Source: Piscinibacter caeni
GTDB lineage: Bacteria; Pseudomonadota; Gammaproteobacteria; Burkholderiales; Burkholderiaceae_C
Assembly (NCBI GenBank): GCA_003265685.1
Contig: KZ836116.1
Span: 1 to 60,396, forward strand
DNA length: 60,396 bases
Reading direction: 5' to 3'
Part shown: in pieces, positions 49,203-59,460 of the stretch
How the letters are laid out: each line of letters begins with the position of its first letter
Numbering within the stretch: the first letter of the stretch is position 1
The notes under the pieces: generated by a model
Told to the model about the DNA's origin: nothing
The model's database searches: none
What the model saw: only the letters and a program-made list of their open reading frames with translations
Made by a program: the position numbers and the translations under genes

Positions 49203-52066
49203 AGCGGTCCACCGAGAACGATCCCGCCGCCGCCACGCTGGGCGCCACCCGGCGCCTGATGTGGCTGCTGGTGGTGCCGATGCTGCTGCTGCTGGCGGTG
49301 CTGACCCTGCTGCAGTGGCGCCAGCTGCAGGCCGACGCGCTGGCGCAGCTGGAGCGGCGCGTCGACGAGCGCGCGCAGGAGCTGGCGGCGCTGGTGCGCC
49401 CGGCGGTCGAGCATGTCGACGACCTGCGCACCATGCTCGAGACGCAGTGGGAGGCCCCGCCCGACGCCGGCCCGGCGCTGCGCCTGGCGCTCGCCCCGCG
49501 CCTGGTGCACGGCCGGCCGGATGGCTGGTCGCTCGACGGCGCCAGCCCCGAGCAGCGCGAGCAGCTCGGCCAGGTGTGGTGGGCGCCGCCGGACGGCTCG
49601 CCGCCGCCCGAGGTGTGGCTGCGCCGCGCCCAGGCCTTCGTCACCCAGGCGCGCGTGGTGCACCGGCGCAGCGCGGCCTTCGAGGCCACCTGGTTCGCCG
49701 GCACCGACCTGAACACCTCGTTCGGCTACCCCTGGGTCGCTACCTCGCGCATCACCGAGACGCTGGGCGTGCCCTCGCTGACGGCGATCGCGCCGCTGCG
49801 CGCCCAGGCCACCGCACGCTCGCGCGTGCGGATCGAGGCCAACCCGTTCGAGCGCGCCCGCTGGGGCCCGCCCTACACCAGCCAGCTGCACGGGGCGCTG
49901 GTGGTGTCCTACAGCGCCTACGTGTTCGCGCGCGGCGAGCATGTGGGAGAGGTGTCGGTCGACGTGCGGCTGGACGAGCTGCAGGAGCGCCTGGCGCGCT
50001 GGCAGGACCCGGCCGGGCGCGACTGGATCGTCGACGAGAAGCTGGAGGTGCTGGCCGATTCGCGCCAGCCGCCCGTCGCGCCGGCCGGCGCAGGGCAGGG
50101 CAACCGGGTGGTCACGCTGGCGATGCAGGAACGCCTGCCCAGCGGCATCGGCCGCGGGCAGATCGAGGCGGCGTTGCGCCAGGAGGGCCGCCCGCTGCAC
50201 CACGAGGGCTGGGTGATCGCCGCGCAGGCGCGCAAGGACTCGCCCTGGGCCTACGTCAGTGTCGTGCCCGAGGCGGCGCTGACGGCGCGCCTGCTGCCGG
50301 CGCTACTGCCCAACGCGCTGATCGCGCTGGCGCTGCTGGCGATGTTCGTGGCCGGGCAGTGGCTGCTGTCGCGCAACTTCGTCGACCCGGCGCTGCGCGT
50401 GCTGGCCTACCTGCGCGAGCTGTCGCGCCGCGAGGACGCGCCGGCACCGACGCTGGGCGCACGCTGGCAGCCCTGGCTGGAGGCGGTGCGCGAGACCTTC
50501 CGCCGCCAGCGCGAGCTGCAGCGGCGCGAGCGCCAGCAGGAGGCCTTCAAGTCGGCCATCGTCGACAACGCGCTGGCGGCCATCGTCGCCACCGATCCGG
50601 AGGGGCACATCGTCGAGTTCAATCCGGCCGCCGAGGCGATGTTCGGCCACCGGCGCGCCGAGGTGCTGGGGCGCTCGGTCGGCGCGGTGCTGATCCCGGA
50701 GCGCTACCGCGCCGCGCACGACGCCGACATGCAGCGCCTGCGCGAAGGCGCCCCGCTGCGCCCGATGGGCCGGCGCGTCGAGATGGCCGCGCTGCGCGCC
50801 GACGGCAGCGAGCTGCCGGTGGAGATGGCGGTGTGGCGCGTCCAGGCCGAGGGCCAGGTGCACTTCATCGTCTCGATGACCGACCTGTCCGAGCGGCGCG
50901 CCGCGGCGCAGCAGATCGAGCAGCAGCGCGAGGCGCTGCGCCAGAGCGAGAAGCTCTCGGCCATGGGCAGCCTGCTGGCCGGCGTGGCGCACGAGCTGAA
51001 CAACCCGCTGGCCATCGTGATGGGCCGCGCCAGCCTGCTGGAGGAGAAATGCGCCGACGACGCGGCGCTGCGCGGCGACGTGCAGCGCATCCGCGAGGCG
51101 GCCGAGCGCTGCGGGCGCATCGTGCGCACCTTCCTGAACATGGCGCGCCACAAGGCGCCCGAGCGGCGCAGCGTGCAGCTCAACGACCTGGTGCGTGCCG
51201 CCACGGAGATGCTGGCCTACACCTTCCGCAGCCACGGCATCGAGCTGCAGCTCGAGCTGGAGGCCGACCTGCCGGAGGTGCGCGCCGATGCCGACCAGAT
51301 CGGCCAGGTGGTGCTCAACCTGCTCGTCAACGCCCAGCAGGCGCTGGCCGCGCAGGAGCCGCGCGAGGGGCTGGCGCGGCGCGTGCGCGTGGCCACCGGC
51401 GTGGAGGCGCGGCGCGAGAACCGCGAGCCGCGTGTCTGGCTGCGCGTCTCGGACAGCGGCCCGGGCATCGCGCCGGCGCTGCGCGACAAGATCTTCGAGC
51501 CCTTCTTCACCACCAAGCCGGAGGGCATCGGCACCGGGCTCGGCCTGGCCGTCTCGCGCTCGCTGGTGCGCGAGCACGGCGGCCAGCTGCAGCTGGAGGC
51601 GGCCAGCGACGGCGCCACCTTCCGGCTCAGCCTGCCGATCAGCGGGCAACGCGACGATGCCACCGAGCCGGGCCGGCTGAGCGCGCCGGAGGACGGCCCG
51701 GCCGCGCGGCTGCTGGTGGTGGACGACGAGCCCGAGCTGGCCGACCTGATGCGCCAGATGCTGGAAGGCGCCGGCTTCGAGGTGGCCACGGCCGAATCCG
51801 GCGCGGTGGCGCTGGAGCTGCTCGGCGAGGCGCGCTTCGACGCCATCGTCTCCGACCTGCGCATGCCCGACATGGACGGCGCAGCGCTGTGGCGCGCAGT
51901 GCGCGAGCGCCACCCGGCCCTGGCCGGGCGCATGCTGTTCGTCACCGGCGACACGCTGTCACCGGGCGCCGAGCGCTTCCTGGCCGAATCGCGCTGCGCG
52001 AGCCTGGACAAGCCGTTCGCACGCGACGACCTGGTCGGCCGCGTGCACGAGCTGCTGGCGGCCTGA
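49199..52066 (+). CDS. Hybrid sensor histidine kinase with PAS and receiver domains
   Basis: A 955-residue protein starting at GTG. A first membrane helix (about 20-40) and a second (about 370-392) flank a large periplasmic sensor. Then come a linker, a PAS domain (about 455-560, FKSAIVDNALAAIVATDPEG) and a coiled helix. The HisKA phospho-acceptor is His598 in VAHELNNPLAIVMG. The HATPase domain (NLLVNAQQAL, DSGPGI, GTGLGLAVS) precedes a C-terminal receiver with Asp886 in IVSDLRMPDMDG. The extra receiver may be an inhibitory or alternative phosphate acceptor beside the separate OmpR partner. The signal is unknown. Confidence 0.92.
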   Translation: MKRSTENDPAAATLGATRRLMWLLVVPMLLLLAVLTLLQWRQLQADALAQLERRVDERAQELAALVRPAVEHVDDLRTMLETQWEAPPDAGPALRLALAPRLVHGRPDGWSLDGASPEQREQLGQVWWAPPDGSPPPEVWLRRAQAFVTQARVVHRRSAAFEATWFAGTDLNTSFGYPWVATSRITETLGVPSLTAIAPLRAQATARSRVRIEANPFERARWGPPYTSQLHGALVVSYSAYVFARGEHVGEVSVDVRLDELQERLARWQDPAGRDWIVDEKLEVLADSRQPPVAPAGAGQGNRVVTLAMQERLPSGIGRGQIEAALRQEGRPLHHEGWVIAAQARKDSPWAYVSVVPEAALTARLLPALLPNALIALALLAMFVAGQWLLSRNFVDPALRVLAYLRELSRREDAPAPTLGARWQPWLEAVRETFRRQRELQRRERQQEAFKSAIVDNALAAIVATDPEGHIVEFNPAAEAMFGHRRAEVLGRSVGAVLIPERYRAAHDADMQRLREGAPLRPMGRRVEMAALRADGSELPVEMAVWRVQAEGQVHFIVSMTDLSERRAAAQQIEQQREALRQSEKLSAMGSLLAGVAHELNNPLAIVMGRASLLEEKCADDAALRGDVQRIREAAERCGRIVRTFLNMARHKAPERRSVQLNDLVRAATEMLAYTFRSHGIELQLELEADLPEVRADADQIGQVVLNLLVNAQQALAAQEPREGLARRVRVATGVEARRENREPRVWLRVSDSGPGIAPALRDKIFEPFFTTKPEGIGTGLGLAVSRSLVREHGGQLQLEAASDGATFRLSLPISGQRDDATEPGRLSAPEDGPAARLLVVDDEPELADLMRQMLEGAGFEVATAESGAVALELLGEARFDAIVSDLRMPDMDGAALWRAVRERHPALAGRMLFVTGDTLSPGAERFLAESRCASLDKPFARDDLVGRVHELLAA

Positions 52067-52075
52067 TGGCTCGAT

Positions 52076-52504
52076 TCAGATCGTCTGCGGGGCCGATTCG
52101 GCCCGCGCCGCGGCGATCATCGTCGCACTGACCAGGGCGTACATCGCGCTCCAGGCGGCGCGCGTGTCGGCGTCGAACTCCGCGCCGAGCTGCTCGGCCA
52201 GCGTTTCCAGCAGCGCCAGGCCGACGGCATGGTAGTCGCGCGCCTGCACGCCGTAGCCGGCGTGGCGCGCGCCCAGGTGCTGCAGCACCGGCACCAGTTG
52301 CGCCGGGCGGTCGAGCAGGCCCACGGCAGCGCCGATCATCTGCATCAGGCGCGTGGCCTGCTGCCGGATGTCGCCGATGAACAGCGGCTGCAGGTCGGGC
52401 GCCAGCGCGAAGAGCTTGCGGTAGAAGAGCTGCCCGGCACGGTCGGCGTGCGGGGCGAGCCGCGCATGGCTGGCGCGGATCAGCTGGGTCTGCTGCGGGG
52501 TCAT
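52076..52504 (-). CDS. Single-domain globin (Vitreoscilla haemoglobin type)
   Basis: 142 residues, one globin fold. The expected haem-pocket residues are visible: Tyr28 (position B10) in FYRKLF, Phe42 (CD1), a Gln at about 48-49 (E7 region) and proximal His81 in ARHAGYGV. The helix YHAVGLALLETLAEQLG and the closing AWSAMYALVSATMI match the VHb family. There is no flavin reductase domain, so it is not a flavohaemoglobin. Probable role: oxygen or nitric oxide binding. It converges with the histidine kinase gene, 9 bases away. Confidence 0.88.
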   Translation of the reverse strand: MTPQQTQLIRASHARLAPHADRAGQLFYRKLFALAPDLQPLFIGDIRQQATRLMQMIGAAVGLLDRPAQLVPVLQHLGARHAGYGVQARDYHAVGLALLETLAEQLGAEFDADTRAAWSAMYALVSATMIAAARAESAPQTI

Positions 52505-52608
52505 GGGTCGAGCCGTTTCAGGGCGGCATCTGCCGCGGTGCCGCCAGCATCGCGCCCGGTTGTCACGCGCGCATTTCGCCCGACGTTTCCTTTGTTGTGC
52601 GCGGGTTT

Positions 52609-52634
52609 CCGGGGCGGGCGCCCGCGCCCCCCGG
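52609..52634 (-). terminator. GC-rich hairpin directly after the AAA+ gene stop
   Basis: A 26-base segment ending at the stop codon begins and ends with complementary CCGGGG/CCCCGG and contains the 12-bp palindrome GCGGGCGCCCGC. There is no T-tract. It is likely a transcription stop or message-protecting hairpin for the AAA+ gene. Confidence 0.5.
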
Positions 52635-53630
52635 CTACTGCACGAAGCCGATTGGCGACTTCTTCAGGCCGGGTTCGGGCAGGTCGCGCACCAGCACATG
52701 GTCGCGCCGGTCGAGCTTGGCGTTGCCGAAGGCCGTCATCCAGGCGCGCCGCATCTCGCGCGGGGCGACCTCGGCGAGGCGGTCCAGCACCTCGGTGCGC
52801 GGCTCGGGCTCGAAGCGCGAGCCCCAGTCGTGCTCGGCGCGGATGCCGCGGTACAGCTTGGCCGCGATGCGGCGCGCCGCGTCGTGGTCGGGGGCCTGCA
52901 CCTCGTAGACGTTCATCCGGTTCAGGATCGGCTCGGGGATGCAGCGCGCGTCGTTCGCGGTGGCCACCCAGATCAGCTGGCTGGCGTCGATCGGCACCTC
53001 GGCGAACTCGTCGGTGAACGCGAGCGCGGTGTCGTGCTCGAGCAGGCTGTAGAGCGCACCCAGCGGGTCGTAGGCGTGCTCGCCGCCGGCCTTGTCGATC
53101 TCGTCGACCACCATCACCGGGTTGGCGTACTGGCCGTCGACCAGGGTCTCGAACACCTTGCCGGGGCGCGCACCCTTCCACTGGCTGGAGGCGCCGGACA
53201 GCACCCAGCCGGCCGTCATCGAGCTCATCGAGATGAAGCCCATGCCGGTGCCCAGCAGGTGAGACAGCGCGCGTGCGAAATGCGTCTTGCCCACGCCCGG
53301 GGGCCCGAGCAGCAGCAGCGGGGTGATCTCGAGCGCGTCGCGGCTGTCCTCGCACAGCGCGAGCTGGCGGCGCACGTCGTCGAGCACCTCGCCGAAATTG
53401 GGCAGGTCGTCGTACAGATGGTCCATCACCGGCAGGCCGGAAGGTTTGACCTGGAAGCGCTCGGGGCCCTTCTCGATCATGCGCTCGTAGGTGGAGCGCA
53501 GGCTCTCGTGTTCCTTGGGCGGCAGCTTGTCGAGGCGGCGCTCGACGTCGCCCACGCGGTACACGCTGCGCATGTGCGCAATCGGGAGGCCGCTGCGCGG
53601 CAGGGCTACCAGGTCCTTGGACGCGGTCAT
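52635..53630 (-). CDS. Stand-alone AAA+ ATPase (Lon/ClpX-like module)
   Basis: 331 residues. An N-terminal helical part (about 1-95, KLPPKEHESLRSTYERMIEKG) resembles the region before the Lon ATPase. The AAA+ core has Walker A LLGPPGVGKTH (about 107), Walker B PVMVVDEIDKA (about 173), a sensor segment IWVATANDARCIPEPILNRM and an arginine finger candidate. The protease domain of Lon is absent, so it may remodel proteins or act as an adaptor ATPase. The ATG at 53630 has a strong GGAGG 5 bases away; an in-frame ATG at 53648 lacks one. It is separated from the gsp operon by an intrinsic terminator, so it is its own unit. Confidence 0.88.
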   Translation of the reverse strand: MTASKDLVALPRSGLPIAHMRSVYRVGDVERRLDKLPPKEHESLRSTYERMIEKGPERFQVKPSGLPVMDHLYDDLPNFGEVLDDVRRQLALCEDSRDALEITPLLLLGPPGVGKTHFARALSHLLGTGMGFISMSSMTAGWVLSGASSQWKGARPGKVFETLVDGQYANPVMVVDEIDKAGGEHAYDPLGALYSLLEHDTALAFTDEFAEVPIDASQLIWVATANDARCIPEPILNRMNVYEVQAPDHDAARRIAAKLYRGIRAEHDWGSRFEPEPRTEVLDRLAEVAPREMRRAWMTAFGNAKLDRRDHVLVRDLPEPGLKKSPIGFVQ

Positions 53631-53695
53631 CCGTTCCTCCGAAACCACTGGGACACGATGCTATTCAAGCAAAGCGTGCCACGGTGCAGACATCG

Positions 53696-53717
53696 AACAA
53701 AACCCCAATCACGGGGT
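53696..53717 (-). terminator. Intrinsic terminator of the gsp operon
   Basis: On the minus strand, ACCCC-GTGATT-GGGGT forms a 5-bp stem followed at once by TTTTGTT, the form of a Rho-independent terminator. It lies 42 bases after the gspF stop and upstream of the AAA+ gene. Confidence 0.7.
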
Positions 53718-53758
53718 ACTTCGATGCAGGATGCATGCCAGAGGTTCTCGGGCGATCC

Positions 53759-54976
53759 CTACTTCACCCAGGTATTCAGTTGAATGATGGGGAGGAGCAC
53801 CGCCAGCACGATCAGCATCACCACCGCGCCCATCGCGACGATCAGCAGCGGCTCGAGGATGGTGGCCACCTGCATCGCGCGGCGCTGCACCTCGCCGCCG
53901 AGCTGGCGCGCCGCACGCTCGAGCATCTGCGGCAGCTGGCCGGTCTGCTCGCCCAGGCGCGAGAACATCGCCAGCAGGCCCGGAAAGCGCTTCTTGCCGG
54001 CCAGCGCCGAGGCGAGCGGCGCGCCCTCGCGCACGCGCACCAGCGCATCCATCGCGTCGGCGCGCATCGCGCGGTTGGAGAGTGTCTCGGCCGCCGCCTG
54101 CAGCGCCTTGAGGATGGGCACGCCGGCGCCGGCCAGCATCGCCAGCGTGCCGGCGAAGCGCGCCGCGTTGTAGCCGCGCGAGAGCTTGCCGATCAGCGGC
54201 AGGCCGAGCCAGGCGGCATCGAAGCGCTCGCGGAAGGCCTCGTTGCGCAGCATGAACATCAGCGTGCCGATGCCGCCGGCGATGGCCAGGATCAGCAGCC
54301 AGCCCCAGCTGCGCAGGAAGCCGCTGATGGCCAGCATCGCCACCGTCAGCGCCGGCAGCGCGCGCTTGGAGCTGGTGAACACCGAGGCCACCTGCGGCAC
54401 GACGTAGGTGACCAGGAAGACGACGATGACGACCGCGATCACCGAGACGATCGCCGGGTAGAGCGTCGCGCCGATCAGCTTGGCGCGCAGCGCCTGGCGT
54501 TCCTCCAGGTCGTCGGCCAGGCGCTCGAGCACGGCGCCGAGTGCGCCGCTCGCCTCGCCGGCGGCGACCACGCCGCGGTACACGTCGTCGAACTCGCGCG
54601 GCACGCTGGCCAGCGCCCGCGCGAACGGCGAGCCGGCGTTGACCTCGCTGCGCAGATGCGCCACCAGCTCGCGCTGGCGGTTGTCCTCGGCCTCGTCGGC
54701 CAGCGCGGTGAGCGCGCGCTCGAGCGGCAGCCCGGAGCCCACCAGCCCGGCCAGCTGGCGCGTCCACACCGTCAGCCCGGTGCTGGTGAAGATGCGGCGT
54801 GTCAGGCGCAATCCGCCGCTGCTGCCGCCCGCCGCCGAGGCAACCGGCGTGACGTCCAGCGGCACCAGCGCCTGGGCGCGCAGCTGGGCGCGCGCGGCCT
54901 TGGCATTGTCGGCCTCCAGCAGGCCGGAGCTGGCCTTGCCGGCGGCGTCGAGGGCTTCGAAGCGGTAGGCGGGCAT
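53759..54976 (-). CDS. gspF: Type II secretion inner-membrane protein GspF
   Basis: 405 residues, the normal length. An N-terminal MPAYRFEALDAAGK motif is followed by two repeated cytoplasmic GspF domains (ARQLAGLVGSGLPLERAL region at about 70-190 and AGTLAMLAGAGVPILKAL at about 275-390) and three membrane helices (about 170-190, 225-245 and 375-397). It anchors the GspE ATPase and helps pseudopilus assembly. It starts 16 bases after gspE and ends the operon. Confidence 0.94.
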   Translation of the reverse strand: MPAYRFEALDAAGKASSGLLEADNAKAARAQLRAQALVPLDVTPVASAAGGSSGGLRLTRRIFTSTGLTVWTRQLAGLVGSGLPLERALTALADEAEDNRQRELVAHLRSEVNAGSPFARALASVPREFDDVYRGVVAAGEASGALGAVLERLADDLEERQALRAKLIGATLYPAIVSVIAVVIVVFLVTYVVPQVASVFTSSKRALPALTVAMLAISGFLRSWGWLLILAIAGGIGTLMFMLRNEAFRERFDAAWLGLPLIGKLSRGYNAARFAGTLAMLAGAGVPILKALQAAAETLSNRAMRADAMDALVRVREGAPLASALAGKKRFPGLLAMFSRLGEQTGQLPQMLERAARQLGGEVQRRAMQVATILEPLLIVAMGAVVMLIVLAVLLPIIQLNTWVK

Positions 54977-54992
54977 GCCGGATCAGCCGGAA

Positions 54993-56414
54993 TCAGTCAC
55001 GCGTGACGCGCAGCACTTCCTCGGCCGAGGTGATGCCCTCGGCCACGAGGCGCTCGCCGTCCTCGCGCATCGAGCGCATGCCACCCGATTGCGCGGTGTG
55101 GATCAGCTGCGCCTCGGCGGCGCGCTCGTGGATCAGCGAGCGCACCTTGTCGTCGGCCACCATCAACTCGTAGACGCCGGTGCGGCCCTTGTACCCGCTC
55201 ATGCCGCACTCGCTGCAGCCCACCGGCCGGTAGCGGCCGTGCTCGTCCTGGCGCTTGCAGTGCGGGCACAGCTTGCGCACCAGGCGCTGCGCCAGCACGC
55301 CGAGCAGCGAGGAGCTGAGCAGGAAGGGCTCGACGCCCATGTCGGTGAGGCGCGTCACGGCGCTCGGCGCGTCGTTGGTGTGCAGCGTGGCCAGCACCAG
55401 GTGGCCGGTGAGCGAGGCCTGGATCGCGATCTGCGCGGTCTCGAAGTCGCGGATCTCGCCGATCATGATCACGTCCGGGTCCTGGCGCAGGATGGCGCGC
55501 AGCGCCTTCGCGAACGTCAGGTCGATCTTCGGGTTGACCTGCGTCTGGCCGATGCCGGCCAGTTCGTACTCGACCGGGTCTTCCACGGTCAGCACGTTGG
55601 TCGTGCTGGTGTCGACGCGGCCGAGCGAGGCGTACAGCGTGGTCGTCTTGCCCGAGCCGGTCGGGCCGGTGACGAGCACGATGCCGTGCGGCTGCTGAAT
55701 CAGGCGGTCGAAGCGCTCCAGCACGTCGCCGCTCATGCCGAGCGACTCGAGCGTGAACTTGCTCTCGCCCTTGTCGAGCAGGCGCAGCACGGCGCGCTCG
55801 CCGTGCGCGGACGGCAGCGTCGAGACGCGCACGTCGACCGCGCGGCCGCCGATGCGCAGGCTGATGCGGCCGTCCTGCGGCAGGCGCTTCTCGGCGATGT
55901 CGAGCTCGGCCATGATCTTCAGGCGCGAGATCAGCGCGGCGTGCAGCGCCTTGTTCGGCTGCACCACCTCGCGCAGCGTGCCGTCGACGCGGAAGCGCAC
56001 CGCCGAGCTGCGCTCGTAGGGCTCGATGTGGATGTCGCTCGCGCCGTCCTTGGCGGCCTGCGTCAGCAGCGCGTTGAGCATGCGGATGATCGGCGCGTCG
56101 TTGGCGGCTTCGAGCAGGTCCTCCACCGCCGGCAGGTCCTGCATCATGCGCGAGAGATCCACCGCGCTCTCCACCTCGCCCACCACCGTGGCCGCGCTCG
56201 ACTCGCCGCCCGCGTAGGCCGCGGCAATGCGGCTGGCCAGCGAGGGCGCGGCCTCGCGCTCGAGCGCGTCGACCTCGTAGACGCGCAGCACCTCCGAGAG
56301 CGGCCCGAGCGGCACGCTCTCGGGCGCCCACAGCACCAGGCGCTCGCCGTCGTCCTCGAGCAGCAGGGTGTGTGCCTTGGCGAAGGCGTAGGGCAGGGGG
56401 TGGCGGGCGCCCAT
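54993..56414 (-). CDS. gspE: Type II secretion ATPase GspE
   Basis: 473 residues. The order is a short N-terminal GspL-binding domain, then the ATPase core with [12 protein letters not shown], Walker [15 protein letters not shown], the Asp box EDPVEYE, Walker [15 protein letters not shown] and the His box [16 protein letters not shown] zinc tetra-cysteine motif follows (CPHC ... CSEC, at about 395-420). It powers pseudopilus growth from the cytoplasmic face. The N-terminal domain is shorter than in E. coli GspE. It starts 10 bases after gspD. Confidence 0.95.
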   Translation of the reverse strand: MGARHPLPYAFAKAHTLLLEDDGERLVLWAPESVPLGPLSEVLRVYEVDALEREAAPSLASRIAAAYAGGESSAATVVGEVESAVDLSRMMQDLPAVEDLLEAANDAPIIRMLNALLTQAAKDGASDIHIEPYERSSAVRFRVDGTLREVVQPNKALHAALISRLKIMAELDIAEKRLPQDGRISLRIGGRAVDVRVSTLPSAHGERAVLRLLDKGESKFTLESLGMSGDVLERFDRLIQQPHGIVLVTGPTGSGKTTTLYASLGRVDTSTTNVLTVEDPVEYELAGIGQTQVNPKIDLTFAKALRAILRQDPDVIMIGEIRDFETAQIAIQASLTGHLVLATLHTNDAPSAVTRLTDMGVEPFLLSSSLLGVLAQRLVRKLCPHCKRQDEHGRYRPVGCSECGMSGYKGRTGVYELMVADDKVRSLIHERAAEAQLIHTAQSGGMRSMREDGERLVAEGITSAEEVLRVTRD

Positions 56415-56424
56415 CGTGGCCTCC

Positions 56425-58575
56425 CTAGGGCGCGGAGGCGGCCGCGGCCGGCGCCGAGGGCGCGCGCTCGGGCGGCAGCACCGGCGCGTCCTTCAGCGGG
56501 ATGAACGGGTGGCTGGCCGGCTGCGCGTCCTTCTGGTTCGCGCGGATGATGTCGTAGCGGTCCAGCGAGAGCTTCTCGGCGCTGGTGTTGTCGCGCAGGA
56601 TGGTCGGGCGCAGGAACACCATCAGGTTGCTGCGGTTCTTCTCGCGCTTCTCGCTGCGGAACAGCTGGCCCAGCACCGGGATGTCGCCCAGCAGCGGCAC
56701 CTTGGCCTTGGTGTCGGTGAAGGTGTCGCTGATCAGCCCGCCGAGGATCAGGATCGCACCGTCGTCCACCACCACGGTCGACTCGATGGAACGCTTGGTG
56801 GTCGACGGGCCGGCATTGCTGGTGCCCGCCGCGGTGGTCTCCTTGACCGCCGACTGCTCCTGGTAGATCGTCATGCGCACCGTACCGCCCTCGCCGATCT
56901 GCGGCTTGATGCGCAGCGTGATGCCGACGTCCTTGCGCTCGATGGTCTGGAACGGGCTGGTCGTCGCGGTGCCGGTGTTGGTGAACTGCCCGGTGATGAA
57001 GGGCACGTTCTCGCCGACCACGATCTTCGCCTCCTCGTTGTCCAGCGTGATCAGGTTCGGCGTCGAGACGATGTTGGTGTTGGCCTGGGTCTGCAGCGCA
57101 CGCGCAACCGCGGCCAGCGCGTAGGTGCCGCCGTAGTTGCGCAGCAGCGCGATGTTCAGGCCCTCGCCGGGCAGCGCCGTGCCCGCCCCGGCGAGCGTCT
57201 GCGACAGCGAGATGATGCTCGGGCCGCCCACGGTGGTGTTGGTGCCGATGCCCACGCCGTAGCGGTCGCCGTCCTTGCCGAGCAGGCCCTGCCACTGCAG
57301 GCCGAAGTCGGCCGCGTTGCTGCCCGACACCTCGACGATCATGCTCTCGATGTAGACCTGTGCGCGGCGCGAGTCGAGCTGGTCGATCATCGCGCGCACC
57401 TGCCGGTACAGCGGCTCGGGCGCGGTGACGATCAGCGAGTTGGTCGACGGGTCGGCCTGGATGAAGCCGCCGGTCGAGGGCCCGGCGCCGGCCTGCACCG
57501 GGCTGGTCGACTGCACCGACGCCCCGCCGGCCACGCCGCCGGTGCCGGCGCCGGCCGGCTGCGCCATGATGGCCGTCGGGGTGGCGGGGCTGGAGAGGGC
57601 GCCGCTGCCGCCCGCGCCTCCGCCGCTGTTGGCGGCGAACGCGGCGCGCAGCACCTGCGCGAGCTTGGTGGCGTCGGCGTTCTTCAGGTGCACCACCCAG
57701 ATGTTGCCGGTGCTGGCCGAGCCCTGCAGCGGCTGGTCGAGCCGCTCGATCAGCGTGCGGATGGTCGCCATGCGCGCCGGGCTGCCGGCCTTGACCAGCA
57801 GCGAGTTGCTGCGCGGATCCACCAGGATCGAGCTGCCGCTGCCGCCCGCGCCGGGCGGCGCGCCCGGCACCACCGCCGTGCCGCCGGCCTCGGCCAGGCG
57901 CTGCACGATCGGCCCGAGGTCGGAGGCGACGGCGTGCTTGAGCGGGATCACCTCGACCTCGCCGGCCGAGGGTGTGTCCATTGCGGCGATGATGCGGCCG
58001 ATGCGCTGCAGGTTGTCGGCGTAGTCGGTGATGACCAGCGAGTTGTTGCCCGGGTTGGCGTTGATCGTGTTGTTCGGGCTGATCAGCGGGCGCAGCACCG
58101 GCACCAGGTTGTTCGCGTTCTCGTGGTTGAGGCGGAAGATCTGGGTGAGGATCTGGTCGCCGCGGCGGTTGGTCTCGCCGATCGCCACGGTGCCGGTCTG
58201 CAGCTTCGCGTCGGCTTCGGGCACCACCTTGAACAGCCCGCCGACCTCGACCACGGTGAATCCGAGGCCGCGCAGCGCCGCCAGGTAATTGAGGTAGGCC
58301 TCGCGCGGCGAGATGGGCTGCTCCGAGAACAGCGTGATCGTGCCCTTGACGCGCGGGTCGACGACGAACTGCTGCTTCAGGATCGCGCCCATCGCCCGCG
58401 ACACTGCCTCGATGTCGGCGTTGACGAAGTTCAGCGTCACCGGGTCGCCCGGGAAGCGGTTGGCCGGCGCTTGCGCGTAGGGCGCCGACGGCAGCAGCGT
58501 GGCGGCCAGCAGCGCCGCGGCCAGCCGCCGGGGCCAGCCGCGCAGGCGCGAGGGCAGACGTGGGTTCATGCTCAT
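56425..58575 (-). CDS. gspD: Type II secretion outer-membrane secretin GspD
   Basis: 716 residues with a signal peptide (about 1-35, ending APYAQA). The periplasmic N0 domain ([21 protein letters not shown]) and three N-type repeats follow, with glycine/alanine-rich loops (about 250 and 330-380). The C-terminal secretin channel carries [14 protein letters not shown] and [16 protein letters not shown]. It forms the outer-membrane gate. The ATG at 58575 overlaps the gspN stop (ATGA); a second ATG lies two codons on. The tail ([15 protein letters not shown]) may bind a pilotin. Confidence 0.95.
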   Translation of the reverse strand: MSMNPRLPSRLRGWPRRLAAALLAATLLPSAPYAQAPANRFPGDPVTLNFVNADIEAVSRAMGAILKQQFVVDPRVKGTITLFSEQPISPREAYLNYLAALRGLGFTVVEVGGLFKVVPEADAKLQTGTVAIGETNRRGDQILTQIFRLNHENANNLVPVLRPLISPNNTINANPGNNSLVITDYADNLQRIGRIIAAMDTPSAGEVEVIPLKHAVASDLGPIVQRLAEAGGTAVVPGAPPGAGGSGSSILVDPRSNSLLVKAGSPARMATIRTLIERLDQPLQGSASTGNIWVVHLKNADATKLAQVLRAAFAANSGGGAGGSGALSSPATPTAIMAQPAGAGTGGVAGGASVQSTSPVQAGAGPSTGGFIQADPSTNSLIVTAPEPLYRQVRAMIDQLDSRRAQVYIESMIVEVSGSNAADFGLQWQGLLGKDGDRYGVGIGTNTTVGGPSIISLSQTLAGAGTALPGEGLNIALLRNYGGTYALAAVARALQTQANTNIVSTPNLITLDNEEAKIVVGENVPFITGQFTNTGTATTSPFQTIERKDVGITLRIKPQIGEGGTVRMTIYQEQSAVKETTAAGTSNAGPSTTKRSIESTVVVDDGAILILGGLISDTFTDTKAKVPLLGDIPVLGQLFRSEKREKNRSNLMVFLRPTILRDNTSAEKLSLDRYDIIRANQKDAQPASHPFIPLKDAPVLPPERAPSAPAAAASAP

Positions 58576-59450
58576 CCGATCGAAATGACGGACCGTGCGC
58601 CGTCGCGCCGCCCGATGATGTTCAGCAGGTTGGCCAGCGCCGTCTCGCCGCCCTCGGCAGCACGCGCCTCGCCGCGGAAGCGCACGCCGGTGGGCGCGAT
58701 GCTGCCGCTGCCCGACAGCTGCAGCGCGCCCTGCTGCGTGCCGAGCGTGAGCTGGGCCGCGCCGTTCGGGTCGCCCGAGACGGTCAGGCGGTAGCTGCCC
58801 AGGGTGTCGAGCGTCGACAGGCGCGAGGAGACGTCCTGCAGGTCGATGTCGGCGCGCCCGGTCAGGCGCCAGCGGCCCTGCACCGACTCGACCGCCAGGC
58901 CGGGCGAGGACAGGCGCACGTTGCCGCCGAGCTGCAGCGTGTTCCACGGCGTGCCCAGGCCGCCGAGCCAGGCGCTGGGCCACTGGCCGATCCACTCGGC
59001 GCCGGGCTGCAGCGCCACCGTGACGCGGCCGAAGCCCGGGCGGATCGCCACCACCGCGGCGCCGTTCAGGCAGCAGGCCTGGCGCAGCCGCAGCTCGAAG
59101 CCGAGGCCGGAGGGCACCAGCGTCCATTCGAGCCGGCCGGGCAGGGCGCTGGCATCGCGGCTGCCGGGCCCGCCGGTCAGCACGGCGACCGCACTGCCGG
59201 ACCAGACCGTGCCGCGCGCGTCGGCCAGCAGCAGGTGCTCGCCGGTGGCCGAGGCCAACCCGCGCGCCAGCCACGCGGCCGGTGCGAACAGCACCAGCGC
59301 GATCAGCGCGCCGACGATGGCGCCCGCGATGCCCCAGCGCATGCCGGCCCCGCGCGAGCGGTCCCAGGCCAGCTCGGCGAAGGTCGATTCGCCCCAGCCG
59401 GTGGCGGCGGCCGTGTGCGCCCAGGCGCGCCCCTTGCGCTTGCGGATCAT
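58572..59450 (-). CDS. gspN: Type II secretion protein GspN
   Basis: 292 residues. A basic cytoplasmic N-terminus (MIRKRKGRAW) precedes one membrane helix (about 37-57, GIAGAIVGALIALVLFAPAAW) and a periplasmic beta-rich domain (TVWSGSAVAVLTGG, LEWTLVPSGLGFELRL, LSGSGSIAPTGVRF). GspN is found only in some type II systems and its role is poorly known. A pair of cysteines (RQACCLNG, about 125) is unusual. It sits between gspM and gspD and overlaps gspD by 4 bases. Confidence 0.88.
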   Translation of the reverse strand: MIRKRKGRAWAHTAAATGWGESTFAELAWDRSRGAGMRWGIAGAIVGALIALVLFAPAAWLARGLASATGEHLLLADARGTVWSGSAVAVLTGGPGSRDASALPGRLEWTLVPSGLGFELRLRQACCLNGAAVVAIRPGFGRVTVALQPGAEWIGQWPSAWLGGLGTPWNTLQLGGNVRLSSPGLAVESVQGRWRLTGRADIDLQDVSSRLSTLDTLGSYRLTVSGDPNGAAQLTLGTQQGALQLSGSGSIAPTGVRFRGEARAAEGGETALANLLNIIGRRDGARSVISIG

Positions 59451-59460
59451 GACTGCCCCT

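Noticed and set aside
53660..53690. Sigma-54 promoter (GGCAC...TTGC pattern) before the AAA+ gene
   Set aside because: The GG and GC doublets are 8 bases apart instead of the required 10, so the site would not be recognised.
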